Shown: positions 6,727 through 14,599, counted from the stretch's first letter. The stretch: DNA of 32,635 bases from Pseudomonadota bacterium (GCA_020161475.1 JAIUNQ010000015.1:1-32635), one strand, 5' to 3'. A program made the numbers and translations. The notes: generated by a model from the letters alone, not told the origin.

Positions 6727-8876
6727 GAGCGGCGCCCTCCCCCGGTTTTGACCCCTCGCCGTGGCTGGCGGCGAATGCTGCTTTAGCTGCGCGGATTGGC
6801 AACGGGCGCAGTCGTGGTGCCGGCCTATTCGGCATCCGAGGTTTGGATGCGGGCTCATCTCGCCCTGGACAGACAATCACCGGCGATCGAGACGACGAGC
6901 GACGCCGGGGGCTTACCGCAATCGCGGCGCGTGGCGGACGCGAGCCAGAGGGCTTTTCTGTCGGGCTCAGAGGAATAGCTGGTGGTGGCGTCGGTGCCTC
7001 TGGATTGGCATCGTGGGGAGATGCGGGCACTGTTTCAACGGCGACGCTTCTCGCCCGGGGCTATCAGCCAGCAGTGGTCAAGGTTGTTTCCTATGCGCAT
7101 GGGGCGACACGGGCGACGGCGTCTGCCCAATACATCGAACGGGACGAGGTCGAACTCGAAACGCATTCGGGCCAGCGTCTCCCCGACAAGGCAGCTGTAG
7201 CCGACGAGATCAAGGCCTGGTCCTTAAGCTTCGAGAAGCGCCAACCCAGCCAGGATGTGGTGGCTGTCCGCCTCCAGCTCAGTGGTATGCGTGACAACAG
7301 CGAAGATCGGGAACGTCTGGCCGCCGCTGCTGGAGCGGCCTTCGAGGGGCATCGTCATGCTATCAGGATTGAGGTCCGCGCCAGCGGAGAGATCGAGGCG
7401 CGTGCCGTCGTCGTCATGGCGAGGACAATCTCGCCCGAAGAAAAGGCAGCCAATCGCGAAGCGCGTGCAAATGGCGATGTGCGCCCTCCCCTGCCACCTC
7501 GCCTTCGCGTGGTCGAGCAACGCATGGGAACCACCGAGGAAGCGCCCGTTCGTAAGGTGTTCGATGCGCGGTCTGAAGCGGCCATGAAGGCGCGGATCGA
7601 GACGGCGACGGGCTATCCTCAGCACGGCATCAGCATCGAACCTGCAACGCCGGGACATGGGCGGGATGCTCTCGGACAGAGGCTCTCAAGCTTCATCTCG
7701 AAGGCCCCTGCCCTCGACCATCTCCAGCGGCCGATTAGCAACGCAGATGATATCCGGGACGTCACGCGAGATTGGGGTCGTCTTCTCCGGTCACAGAGCC
7801 CACGGGATACCATGCATATGGTGGTCTCGGCCAAGGCGGGCACCGATGTGAAGGTCTTCACGAATGCTGTCCGCTCTTTTCTTCACCAGCAGTTTGCCGA
7901 TCACAAGTTCATGTTCGGCGTGCACACGGACAAGGCTGAGGCGGGGCATATCCACGCCCATGCGATCGTGGCTGTGCGAAGCGAGAGTGGAGCCAAGCTC
8001 CATCCCGGCCCCACAGATCTCGCGCAATGGCGTGTGAACTATGCCGCCCATGCCCGCGAGCATGGCCTGCAGATCGTCGCCACGCGCGCGGCGGAACAGG
8101 CGTCCTCACGCTCCTATGGACCAAGGGACAAATCCATTGTCGATGTCGCCACAAACCCGAGGCCCGAGCGGAAAGAGCAGGATCGTGCCTATGCTAGGGA
8201 TACCCGAAACGCCAAACTCATCCGGAATGCGGAGGAACGTATGGCAATCGCTCGCGCCAACCCCGTTCGCATTCCGATGACCGAGCGCGAGCGTGCGGGC
8301 GTGAGCGAAAGTCTCGAACATTGGCGCGGCCTGGCGAAAGCGGATCCGACCAACGAAACCGCGAGAACCATGGCCGAGCGGCTCTTCGTAGCAAAAGAAG
8401 CGGGCGATGCGCTCAACACCCTCAAGACAGCGCTTTCGCAGAAGCCAGCAATCTCGACCGATCCATCACCCATCAACAAAGTTCGAGCGCCAGAGATGAC
8501 GGAAAATGCTGAGAGATCTGCGGATGCCATGCTGCGCGATCTCCGCCAGATGAACCAGCGGATTGCCGAGGTCACATCCATGCTCCCTGAAGGGTCGCGC
8601 GAGAGGTTCACAGCGCAAGCGAGTCGCTACCTCGACAAAATGGCAGAACGCATCGATCAGCAGCGCGTGCAGGAGACGAAGGATCCTACGCGGGTTGAAA
8701 CGCCAGTGGCAGCTCGATCACTGGTGAGCGAACAGGCTCAGCCTGCGGCGGGCCCCGCAATTCCAATCGATCCGATGGCCGAACTCAGGCGGCAACAGAC
8801 CGAAATGCTTGAACGGCTTGCACAAGAGCGAGTGCAGTCAAGGGACCGCGAGCGCGGGCATGAAGCGGGAGATTGA
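6723..8876 (+). CDS. mobA: MobA/VirD2-type HUH relaxase
   Basis: A 717-residue relaxase that would nick oriT and pilot the strand during conjugative mobilisation. The first 115 residues are Gly/Arg-rich low-complexity sequence. The relaxase domain then starts VVKVVSYAHGATRATASAQYIER, with candidate nicking tyrosine Y137. The histidine triad motif is clear: VHTDKAEAGHIHAHAIV with H409, H411 and H413 following H401. The C-terminal 250 residues are charged, helical and probably coiled-coil, as in mobilisation proteins that contact the coupling protein. No primase or helicase domain is visible. No type IV secretion genes are in the window, so transfer would depend on a helper. Start is fixed by overlap with mobC. 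Confidence 0.92.
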   Translation: MRAAPSPGFDPSPWLAANAALAARIGNGRSRGAGLFGIRGLDAGSSRPGQTITGDRDDERRRGLTAIAARGGREPEGFSVGLRGIAGGGVGASGLASWGDAGTVSTATLLARGYQPAVVKVVSYAHGATRATASAQYIERDEVELETHSGQRLPDKAAVADEIKAWSLSFEKRQPSQDVVAVRLQLSGMRDNSEDRERLAAAAGAAFEGHRHAIRIEVRASGEIEARAVVVMARTISPEEKAANREARANGDVRPPLPPRLRVVEQRMGTTEEAPVRKVFDARSEAAMKARIETATGYPQHGISIEPATPGHGRDALGQRLSSFISKAPALDHLQRPISNADDIRDVTRDWGRLLRSQSPRDTMHMVVSAKAGTDVKVFTNAVRSFLHQQFADHKFMFGVHTDKAEAGHIHAHAIVAVRSESGAKLHPGPTDLAQWRVNYAAHAREHGLQIVATRAAEQASSRSYGPRDKSIVDVATNPRPERKEQDRAYARDTRNAKLIRNAEERMAIARANPVRIPMTERERAGVSESLEHWRGLAKADPTNETARTMAERLFVAKEAGDALNTLKTALSQKPAISTDPSPINKVRAPEMTENAERSADAMLRDLRQMNQRIAEVTSMLPEGSRERFTAQASRYLDKMAERIDQQRVQETKDPTRVETPVAARSLVSEQAQPAAGPAIPIDPMAELRRQQTEMLERLAQERVQSRDRERGHEAGD

Positions 8877-8991
8877 ACGTCGGAAAAGGGGCCGGAAGCG
8901 GAATGACGGCTAGCGGCATTGGCGATGCAGATAGCTGACATTTGAAGCGCTCGCACCCCATCAGTTCACGCCTTTTGCGGGGGTTTAAACG

Positions 8992-9255
8992 TCAAACGGC
9001 AGTGTGAGCTGCAAAGACTACTTGGTCGCGGTGCATTCGACGACGTGCCGCTTCCTTTCCCAGCGGGGCACTCTGCCCCGCTGGGACCTGGAACTGAGCT
9101 GCAAGCGATTGGACGGCATAGATCCATCGCTGGCCATTCATATGCATCAGAGCATCACGATGCGCGAGAACCGGAGTACGCTCGCCATCGAATCCCTGAA
9201 CCGAAAAACGGGCAAGAGGCCAACGTTTGATGTCTTCTACTGCCGGCAAGATCAC
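8992..9255 (-). CDS. Possible small hypothetical protein or gene remnant
   Basis: A leftward frame of 87 residues from a GTG at 9255, with protein-like sequence in its first part (AVEDIKRWPLARFSVQGFDG, then HMNGQRWIYAVQSLAAQF). The same frame stays open upstream to about 9340 without any ATG or good ribosome site, so it may be a decayed gene or start at an unusual codon. Its 3' part runs through the perfect hairpin at 9059-9085, which suggests that the coding part ends or degenerates there. The rightward frame over the same DNA looks less natural. No family recognised. The rest of 8877-9343 shows nothing else. Confidence 0.33.
   Translation of the reverse strand: MILPAVEDIKRWPLARFSVQGFDGERTPVLAHRDALMHMNGQRWIYAVQSLAAQFQVPAGQSAPLGKEAARRRMHRDQVVFAAHTAV
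9059..9085. repeat. Perfect 12-base stem hairpin
   Basis: CCCAGCGGGGCA (9059-9070), a 3-base loop CTC, and the exact complement TGCCCCGCTGGG (9074-9085) form a very stable GC-rich hairpin. It lies 180 bases after the relaxase stop. Neither strand has a T tract after it, so it is not a canonical intrinsic terminator, though it could still slow or end mob-operon transcription or mark a recombination or attachment site. Confidence 0.7.
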
Positions 9256-9343
9256 AAGCCGGAACTCATGCCGCTTGGGATCATCGAGTCTTCTAATTGG
9301 ATCGTCGGGACGTCACGTCCAGCAGTTATGGGGAATCAGGCGC

Positions 9344-9772
9344 TCACTCATCCCAAAGACCGTAAGCGAGTTCATCGATCCTGGAGTGGGTGCCATCTGG
9401 CCAAGCCAGAAAAAGCGTGAAACGTCGACGCTCAACCAGTTTGAATGTCTCCGGGTCCTTTGACCAACTCATCATTTCGGCAGCGGCTTTGCTGACAGCG
9501 CGGTCGATGGACGCATTGGCAGGGGTTGTGCCATCGTCACGGCCTCGATCCGTTACCGCCGCTAGCGCACCAAGACCCAGCCTGACGCCCGCCGGCGATG
9601 TGGGGATCACCACGCCGTCAGACCGACAAGCGGCCAATCGGATAGCTGTCATCCCCGGCTCAACCGTCAGCAAAATCGAAGGCTCGTGCTGTTCAACGGC
9701 CGATCGTTGGGTTTGTGTTTCAAGTTGATCGATAGCACGGACGAGATCATGTGCGAGGTCCTGCCAGCACAT
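9344..9772 (-). CDS. Hypothetical protein
   Basis: A 142-residue acidic, cytoplasmic-looking protein with no signal or membrane segment. The sequence is protein-like throughout (helical N-terminus WQDLAHDLVRAIDQLETQ; middle ILLTVEPGMTAIRLAACRSDG; C-terminus FTLFLAWPDGTHSRIDELAYG). An in-frame TGA lies only 6 codons before the ATG at 9772, so the start is well bounded, although the ribosome site is weak. It follows the next leftward gene by 50 bases and probably shares its transcript. The family is not recognised. Confidence 0.6.
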   Translation of the reverse strand: MCWQDLAHDLVRAIDQLETQTQRSAVEQHEPSILLTVEPGMTAIRLAACRSDGVVIPTSPAGVRLGLGALAAVTDRGRDDGTTPANASIDRAVSKAAAEMMSWSKDPETFKLVERRRFTLFLAWPDGTHSRIDELAYGLWDE

Positions 9773-9822
9773 GGACTGCTGCTCAATTCAATCAGGTGAC
9801 ATGCCATCACGAAACCCGCCGC

Positions 9823-10344
9823 TCATGAATGCTGGTCGTCAAAGGTGAACAATATGGCGTGAACCCAGATTGGCTTGGCTTGACCAGCAATGCCTTCAGC
9901 AAAGATCGTGTGTCGATCGAACGGGATATCATCCGTGGGGCCGTCACGGAAAAAATCACCGAGATGGCGCTGTGCTTCCGAAAGCAGATAGAGCGCGTAG
10001 CTTTCGAAGCATTCACGCGGCTGTGGTGTCTCCAGGGCAGCCTGCTTGAGCGCCGAGAGATCGAAACTGTAGCGAGGAGAGTGCCCGGCGGGCCTGGGGT
10101 CATCATCGTTGACAGCCCATGTGAGGACAAGGCCGGGCAGGTCCCAGTCGAGCCGACCGATGATCAGGCCGTGGCTGTAGGCCTCCCATTCTTCGGTCAC
10201 CATGGGCCGATCTGACGGCGGCAGAGTGCGACCCGACTCGTTTTCCATCTGATCGATCAGACTATTCAGCTGATCGCGCAAGTCGATCAACAGCGCCGTA
10301 TAAGGGCGGCGGATCGGAAAGGCTGCGCAGTAAGGCGTGATCAT
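9823..10344 (-). CDS. Hypothetical protein
   Basis: A 173-residue soluble protein beginning MITPYCAAFPIRRPY with helical LIDLRDQLNSLIDQM and a central TWAVNDDDPRPAGHSPRYSFDL. Start ATG 10344 has an AGGAG site 6 bases upstream. It is the first gene of a leftward pair with 9344-9772 and is divergent from the envelope-protein cluster, sharing with it the control region that carries the 10455 palindrome. I see no catalytic motif or signal peptide and do not recognise the family. Confidence 0.62.
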   Translation of the reverse strand: MITPYCAAFPIRRPYTALLIDLRDQLNSLIDQMENESGRTLPPSDRPMVTEEWEAYSHGLIIGRLDWDLPGLVLTWAVNDDDPRPAGHSPRYSFDLSALKQAALETPQPRECFESYALYLLSEAQRHLGDFFRDGPTDDIPFDRHTIFAEGIAGQAKPIWVHAILFTFDDQHS

Positions 10345-10454
10345 GGCAACTCCTGCAGGTTTGGCTCATCTTGCCCGCACAGCAGGGTCCCTCAAAGAAC
10401 CCGAAGTATGCGAAGGAGAAGGCCGTGACGCAAGCACAAGCGGCAGCATCGACA

Positions 10455-10474
10455 TGTGCGCCAGCGCACAGTCC
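10455..10474. promoter_or_regulatory. Candidate operator, copy 1 of shared palindrome
   Basis: The palindromic core TGTGCGCCAGCGCACA (7-base arms, CA centre) followed by GTCC lies in the 292-base gap between the leftward gene at 10344 and the rightward gene at 10637. The same 20 bases occur at 14033-14052 in the second divergent gap of the same cluster. Position and identity suggest a binding site for one regulator; the remainder of the gap shows no gene. Confidence 0.5.
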
Positions 10475-10636
10475 TGCAGCATGTTCAGCAGCATCCATCA
10501 TTCCCGGACGGTCTCTCCGTTCAAGCCAGAAGGGGCCCAGCGCAACATTGCCGGAAACCGGTTTTGCCGGCTGCGCTCCACCACACGGAATTATGCCCCG
10601 GAAACGCATGCCGGTTCCCGGTTCAAGGAGAAGAAG

Positions 10637-10897
10637 ATGTCATCTGGTCTGAAAAATCGCCTGCCCACCCTTGCTGCCGCTGCCATCATGGCTGTTCTGG
10701 CGGCATCACCTGCCAGCGCTTACGCCTTGATCTGCAAGCATGGCAAATACGATGTCGACAGCCGCGACGAAGCCCAGCTGAAAAGCGCCTTCGGCACCAG
10801 TTATTGCACCATGCGGCGGTTCAGCTATCGCTCGGATGCCGAGAATTTCGCCAAGAACAACAACATGCAGATCGGAAAATCGTGTTCCTGCCGCTGA
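10637..10897 (+). CDS. Small secreted/periplasmic Cys-containing protein
   Basis: An 86-residue precursor. The ATG at 10637 is preferred because AAGGAG lies 6 bases upstream and a classical signal peptide follows directly (basic SGLKNR, hydrophobic AAAAIMAVLAASPASA, cleavage after ASA). The mature part of about 57 residues begins YALICKHGKYDV and carries four cysteines, two of them in the C-terminal CSC, consistent with disulfides in the periplasm. A much longer upstream reading frame exists but lacks protein character. It is the first gene of the envelope cluster, downstream of the 10455 palindrome. Family not recognised; its pattern 'basic, Asp/Ser, Cys-rich' may indicate a small binding or inhibitor protein. 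Confidence 0.75.
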   Translation: MSSGLKNRLPTLAAAAIMAVLAASPASAYALICKHGKYDVDSRDEAQLKSAFGTSYCTMRRFSYRSDAENFAKNNNMQIGKSCSCR

Positions 10898-10906
10898 TGC
10901 GGTGAC

Positions 10907-11197
10907 ATGGCCACCAGACACAATGCGCCCGCACAGCAAGCGCGGCGCAAGGCGACAAGGCTGGCCTTGTTGATCGTGGGTCTACCGGTTCTGCTTTGCC
11001 TCGGGCTGGTGGTTGCGTGGCCCATCGCACCCCGCCTCATCTAGGGGATTTCCTTCGAGATCCGGTGCGCCGCCTCGCGGGCGCGCAGCGAATGTCTGCG
11101 CCTGAAACATCAGGAAGCAGAATTGCAATCCTTGAAAGCAATCGAGAATGAAGTGCTGCACCTTCGCCGGAGCCAGCAACCCGCCGGCCAGCGCTGA
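10907..11197 (+). pseudogene. Small single-pass membrane protein split by in-frame TAG
   Basis: From ATG 10907 a 45-residue peptide is read: a basic start (RHNAPAQQARRKATR), then a hydrophobic span LALLIVGLPVLLCLGLVVAW and PIAPRLI, followed by TAG at 11042-11044. The same frame then continues for 50 more sense codons to TGA at 11195-11197 and encodes a clear amphipathic coiled-coil-like helix (CLRLKHQEAELQSLKAIENE, then VLHLRRSQ). Membrane anchor followed by coiled coil is a common small-protein layout, so the TAG probably interrupts a 96-residue gene. Options are a nonsense mutation, a sequence error or UAG read-through. The ribosome site is weak. The 3' end overlaps the ORF that begins at 11148. 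Confidence 0.5.
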
Positions 11198-11687
11198 GCC
11201 CGTACGCCGCCGCCATCGGCAAGGTTTGCTCCGGCAAGGACAACTCTTGGCGATGGGCATCTTTCTTGCGCAACCAGCGATCAGCAACGAGATCAGCTGG
11301 CCACCCACTTCCGACGCGCTGGAGGCCTGCCTTATCCGCGAGGGGAAAAGCGATGCCGCCGGCCAGGCCTGCATCGGCAAGGCCGCGCGCCAATGCCTCG
11401 AAATTGCCCAGCGCGAACCCATTGTGCATGTCGAGAAATGCTACGAGCCGGAACTGGCCGCCTGGGCACGGCTGGTGAACCGCTATTTCAGCGAACGACC
11501 CAAAGGGGTGAAGGGCGAGCGTATGGCGGAGGTTCAGCGCCGCTGGCAGGCCTACCGCATTGCCAAATGCGATTACGCCGCTTTCCATCATGGCGGTGCT
11601 GATCATGGCCGCTGGCAGGGCCTGATCTGCCTTCTGGACGAAACCGCCCGCCGCGCCATCGAGTTGCGCAATTACCGGAGGGGTTGA
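11148..11687 (+). CDS. LprI/DUF1311-like exported protein (paralogue 1)
   Basis: A member of the lysozyme-inhibitor-LprI-like (DUF1311) group, probably periplasmic. The diagnostic part is SDALEACL...AACIGKAARQCLE, VEKCYEPELAAWARLVNRYF, then VQRRWQAYRIAKCDY and CLLDETARRAIELR, with six conserved cysteines. The 16372-16851 protein is its paralogue with the same pattern. The start is uncertain. ATG 11148 gives a poor N-terminus and overlaps the preceding frame. A TTG at 11226 gives MLRQGQLLAMGIFLAQPAIS, a plausible signal peptide, and ATG 11253 is also possible. It precedes the 11687 gene with stop and start overlapping. Its role in defence against lysozyme-like enzymes is inferred from the family only. 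Confidence 0.78.
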   Translation: MKCCTFAGASNPPASAEPVRRRHRQGLLRQGQLLAMGIFLAQPAISNEISWPPTSDALEACLIREGKSDAAGQACIGKAARQCLEIAQREPIVHVEKCYEPELAAWARLVNRYFSERPKGVKGERMAEVQRRWQAYRIAKCDYAAFHHGGADHGRWQGLICLLDETARRAIELRNYRRG

Positions 11688-12214
11688 TGATGCCCGTTGC
11701 CTTCATACCAGCAGCGGCCCGTGCATCTGGCACGAGGCTGGCAATCAGCGCGATCATGCTTCTGGCCCTGCTGGCGCCCGTTGCGGCGGATGAGCCACCG
11801 CCCTTTGGCCGGAACGACTTTCGCGGCACCTGGGCAAGCGATGCGCATTGCCGTTGGTCGGATGTTTTCATGCTGGTCTATGACCGCAAGCGCGTGGATC
11901 TTCCGGAACGCAGCGCGCGCGAACCCAGTCTGGATTGCCGTATCCTCGGCGTGTCTGGCAAGAGACCGGTCTGGAAACTGCGGCTGTCGTGCCAAACCTG
12001 GGACGCACCGGAGAAAAAGGGCAAGCGGTTCGAGCTTCGCCAAACCCTGACAATGGAAGCCAATGGCTTCAAGATGCTAGTCGAGACCGAACCTTATCTC
12101 GATTACCCGGCGCGGCGGGAGGAAGCCCGCTATTGCCGCGGCGCCAATGACCCGCCGCCCCCGTTGATCTGCTTCGACGAGAAAAAGGGCGGTACCTATC
12201 CCTGCGAGCCATGA
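11687..12214 (+). CDS. Exported 'DFRG.W' family protein (paralogue 1)
   Basis: A 175-residue precursor with an N-terminal signal sequence (RLAISAIMLLALLAPVAA, likely cleavage before DEPPP). The mature protein begins FGRNDFRGTWAS and contains cysteines in HCRWSD, LDCRILG and LSCQTWD, then a C-terminal pair (RYCRGAN, LICFDE). It is paralogous to 14171-14599: both share DFRG.WA, a C...ILG/C...LRI segment, RPVWKL/RPPVWRL and a Cys four residues on. The ATG overlaps the previous stop (TGATG), with GGAGG upstream. Cys pairing and length suggest a small beta-rich periplasmic protein. Family name not known to me. Confidence 0.8.
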   Translation: MMPVAFIPAAARASGTRLAISAIMLLALLAPVAADEPPPFGRNDFRGTWASDAHCRWSDVFMLVYDRKRVDLPERSAREPSLDCRILGVSGKRPVWKLRLSCQTWDAPEKKGKRFELRQTLTMEANGFKMLVETEPYLDYPARREEARYCRGANDPPPPLICFDEKKGGTYPCEP

Positions 12215-12240
12215 AACCATTCCAACATGAAGGCCTAACT

Positions 12241-13290
12241 ATGCCCCGCCGTGACGTGATGCCCATGGCTGCACCCTTTGCCTTCGGGTTGATCGCGATG
12301 TTCGCTACCCTGGCGGCCCATGCCCAGCCTCGCACCTTCGGCAACTGGATTGTTGGTTGCGACAACAAGGCCGAGTGTACGGCGGTGGGTACGATGGCAG
12401 CCCCTCCCAACCCCGCCGGGCCGGCCGTGGTGCTGCGTATCGGCGTGGATCGGACATCACCCGGCGGGTTTGAATTCGCGGTCATTCCGCTGCCGGATGG
12501 CAACCCGACCCCGCGCGCCATCACGGTTATCTGTTCTCTCTGCAGCAATGGCCTCCGCACGGCAGGCGAGGACATAGTGGACAGGTTCGAGCTGCATGGC
12601 CAGCGGCTCACAATTCCAGACAGGGAGGCTGCCCGATGGCTCGATGCCCTCGGCAAGGGACAGCGCATCGCCGTCGCCTGGACAGGCAGCGCGGCCAGCG
12701 TGACAATCGACGCATCCACATTTCTGGAGGCCTGGAAATTTCTCGCGCAGTCGCGCGGCGATCTCATGCGCCAAGCCTTGATCGGGGCAGGCTTGCCCTC
12801 GCCGCAGGTGGGACCACCGCGGGAGGAGCGCCGGCGCGCTTTGTCTGCCAGGGAGGTTGTGCCTTCCGGCATTCCGGGGATCGAGCGCATGGGGCGGATA
12901 TGTTCGGTCGAGGCCGATCAAGGGCGCTACCGACAATTCGAACTGCCGGGCGGTGTTACCCTGTGGGCAGTGGAATGCCGCAAGGGCGACACGCTCACCC
13001 GCCATTGGTATCAGGCGCGCAGTGACGGCGATCTCCCGACCGCGCTGGAATTGCCGGATGGCGATCGCGTTCAGCTCAATGCGGGCGAAACCAGTTTTGC
13101 GGAGAGCGTGTTCGATTTTGATTTCGGCATTCTCCGCGCGCGTTCCGGCCCGGCCGGTCGCGAGGATTGCGGCACCCAGCGCGCCTGGGGTTGGGATGGT
13201 GGAAGCTGGTTCCTGCTGGAGCGTCGCGAAATGCCGGTTTGCGTGGGGCTTTCGCCGTCAGATTGGATCCGTACCTATGCATCGCCATAG
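12241..13290 (+). CDS. DUF1176 family exported protein (paralogue 1)
   Basis: A 349-residue DUF1176 protein, presumably periplasmic. A signal peptide (MPRRDVMPMAAPFAFGL, cleavage after AHA at about residue 28) precedes the signature FGNWIVGCDNKAECTAVG. A middle region with helical SFLEAWK-type segment and a Pro/Arg-rich linker leads to the C-terminal half: ICSVEADQ, LWAVEC, and the end motif DCGTQRAWGWDGGSWFLLE with REMPVC and DWIRTY. ATG 12241 is preferred over 12211 because AAGG precedes it and the signal follows directly, though the latter overlaps the preceding stop as ATGA. The gene ends with TAG and overlaps the opposing 13275-13985 gene by 16 bases. The function of DUF1176 is not established. 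Confidence 0.85.
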   Translation: MPRRDVMPMAAPFAFGLIAMFATLAAHAQPRTFGNWIVGCDNKAECTAVGTMAAPPNPAGPAVVLRIGVDRTSPGGFEFAVIPLPDGNPTPRAITVICSLCSNGLRTAGEDIVDRFELHGQRLTIPDREAARWLDALGKGQRIAVAWTGSAASVTIDASTFLEAWKFLAQSRGDLMRQALIGAGLPSPQVGPPREERRRALSAREVVPSGIPGIERMGRICSVEADQGRYRQFELPGGVTLWAVECRKGDTLTRHWYQARSDGDLPTALELPDGDRVQLNAGETSFAESVFDFDFGILRARSGPAGREDCGTQRAWGWDGGSWFLLERREMPVCVGLSPSDWIRTYASP

Positions 13291-13985
13291 CCGAGTGTCA
13301 CCGCTTCAGCCACAAGCATGGGGAGATCGGCATCAGGGCGGGACGGGTCCAGCAGCGCGACAATCCGCCGACGGGCAATGTGTTTCACCGGGTAGCCGCC
13401 ATAGATGAAGTGATAGCCGCGCACATCCGGCACAGAATCGCCTCCCGGCGGAATGATCCGCGAACAGAAGCCTGGCCGCTGCTCGGCCGGATCAAACGCG
13501 GATATGGCACTCGGAACCGGCACCCAGCCGAGGCAAGGGAAGATTTCGCCAGCATGGTCAGGGGCGAGCGCCGGCACCGTGCAGGTGGCATCATGCCGGA
13601 CCCAAAAAGCACCCTGCTGCCGGTAACCGAGCCATCGTAATTCCTCGCTGGCCTGATCGATTTCCGTCATCGCCACAAATCGGAACTCCCTGACGAGCTC
13701 GGTCTTTGCGGCGTGCTGCCTGAGATTCAGATCATAGCCCCAGACGGCCGGGCTCAACGGCTCCAGCATAGCGAGGGTCGCCGTGTAGTCATGCGGCGCC
13801 GTCACGAAGGCGACGGAATAGGTGAACGGCTCAAGCCAGACATAACCCGTTTCCCAGGAACGCCGGGCAAATGGGCCGGCATTCGCTTCGGCTGGCGTCA
13901 TCGCAGAAAAGCCCGCGCGTTCCAGTGCTTGTTCGATGCGTTTGTGCAACGGGGTCATCGTCCGCTTTTCGATGTCAGGCCCCAT
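13275..13985 (-). CDS. Hypothetical cytoplasmic protein
   Basis: A 236-residue protein (227 if it starts at ATG 13958, TPLHKRIEQALERAGF). It is the only leftward gene inside the envelope cluster and sits between its two rightward blocks, tail-to-tail with a DUF1176 gene. It has no signal peptide. An N-terminal helical segment (HKRIEQALERAGFSAMTPAEA) is followed by aromatic-rich strands (WETGYVWLEPFTYSVAF, AVWGYDLNLR, LRWLGYRQQGAFW) and a C-terminal LVAEAVTLGY helix. Neither start has a good ribosome site. It would be transcribed from the 13986-14170 gap that holds the second palindrome. An immunity or regulatory role is conceivable but not supported. Family not recognised. Confidence 0.62.
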   Translation of the reverse strand: MGPDIEKRTMTPLHKRIEQALERAGFSAMTPAEANAGPFARRSWETGYVWLEPFTYSVAFVTAPHDYTATLAMLEPLSPAVWGYDLNLRQHAAKTELVREFRFVAMTEIDQASEELRWLGYRQQGAFWVRHDATCTVPALAPDHAGEIFPCLGWVPVPSAISAFDPAEQRPGFCSRIIPPGGDSVPDVRGYHFIYGGYPVKHIARRRIVALLDPSRPDADLPMLVAEAVTLGYGDA

Positions 13986-14027
13986 GCCGACAAGCGAATT
14001 CAGGCCAGGCTAGAATGAGGAATCGTC

Positions 14028-14053
14028 CGGACTGTGCGCCAGCGCACAGTCCG
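14028..14053. promoter_or_regulatory. Candidate operator, copy 2, extended perfect palindrome
   Basis: Twelve-base arms CGGACTGTGCGC and GCGCACAGTCCG flank a CA centre with no mismatch. The inner 20 bases (14033-14052) equal those at 10455-10474. The site lies between the divergent starts at 13985 and 14171, matching the placement of copy 1. A terminator is unlikely since only TTT follows. Confidence 0.6.
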
Positions 14054-14170
14054 TTTGGGCCTGCTCTCTCCATACCGATCTTCGGGATCAGGGGAGGGTA
14101 AGGCATGGGGGCCGGATCTTTGTCGGAGAGAAGCCGGAAAGGCCAAGGCCAGAGCTGCGCGTGCCGCTGA

Positions 14171-14599
14171 ATGAGACGTCGTTGTGCCATCATGCTCGGC
14201 ATCAGCCTCATCCCGACAGCCACGCTTTCTTTCGGAACCCCGGCAAAGGCGCAGCATGATTTTCGCGGCATCTGGGCTGGCGAGCGCATGCTCTGTGACG
14301 GCCCGCGTAACCGCCTTCATGTCTATGGCCTGAAACGAATCCGCCATCCCGCCCTCTACGAAGGTGATGCCGGCTATGCCTGTGAGGTCTTGCGCATCAT
14401 GGGGCGCCCACCTGTCTGGAGGCTCCAGCTGAACTGCATCACGTTCGGGAAAGGCCAGAAACCGAGGCGTTTCAACGCCATCCAGACCCTCAGAATGAGG
14501 GACGGCCATCAATGGATGGCCGTGACCATGAAGGCGAAACATGGTGGCGGCATCTGGTCAGATGACTTCCTGCGCTGCCGCTCTCTCACGCAACTATAA
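14171..14599 (+). CDS. Exported 'DFRG.W' family protein (paralogue 2)
   Basis: A 142-residue precursor with signal peptide (MRRRCAIMLGISLIPTATLS, cleavage about AKA|QHD). The mature part begins HDFRGIWAGERMLCDG and contains YACEVLRIMG, RPPVWRLQLNC and FNAIQTLRM, aligning with the 11687-12214 protein along its length (DFRGTWA, LDCRILG, RPVWKLRLSC, RQTLTM). It is shorter at the C-terminus by about 30 residues. It is the first gene of the second rightward block, 118 bases after the shared palindrome. The ribosome site before ATG 14171 is weak. Confidence 0.78.
   Translation: MRRRCAIMLGISLIPTATLSFGTPAKAQHDFRGIWAGERMLCDGPRNRLHVYGLKRIRHPALYEGDAGYACEVLRIMGRPPVWRLQLNCITFGKGQKPRRFNAIQTLRMRDGHQWMAVTMKAKHGGGIWSDDFLRCRSLTQL

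Noticed and set aside
9004..9420. Rightward 138-codon frame beginning at GTG
   Set aside because: It runs through the hairpin and opposite to better-looking leftward frames, has no ribosome site, and its sequence lacks protein character.
10337..10636. N-terminal extension of the small secreted protein by 100 codons
   Set aside because: The extension is low-quality sequence over the palindrome and control region; a ribosome site and signal peptide fix the start at 10637.
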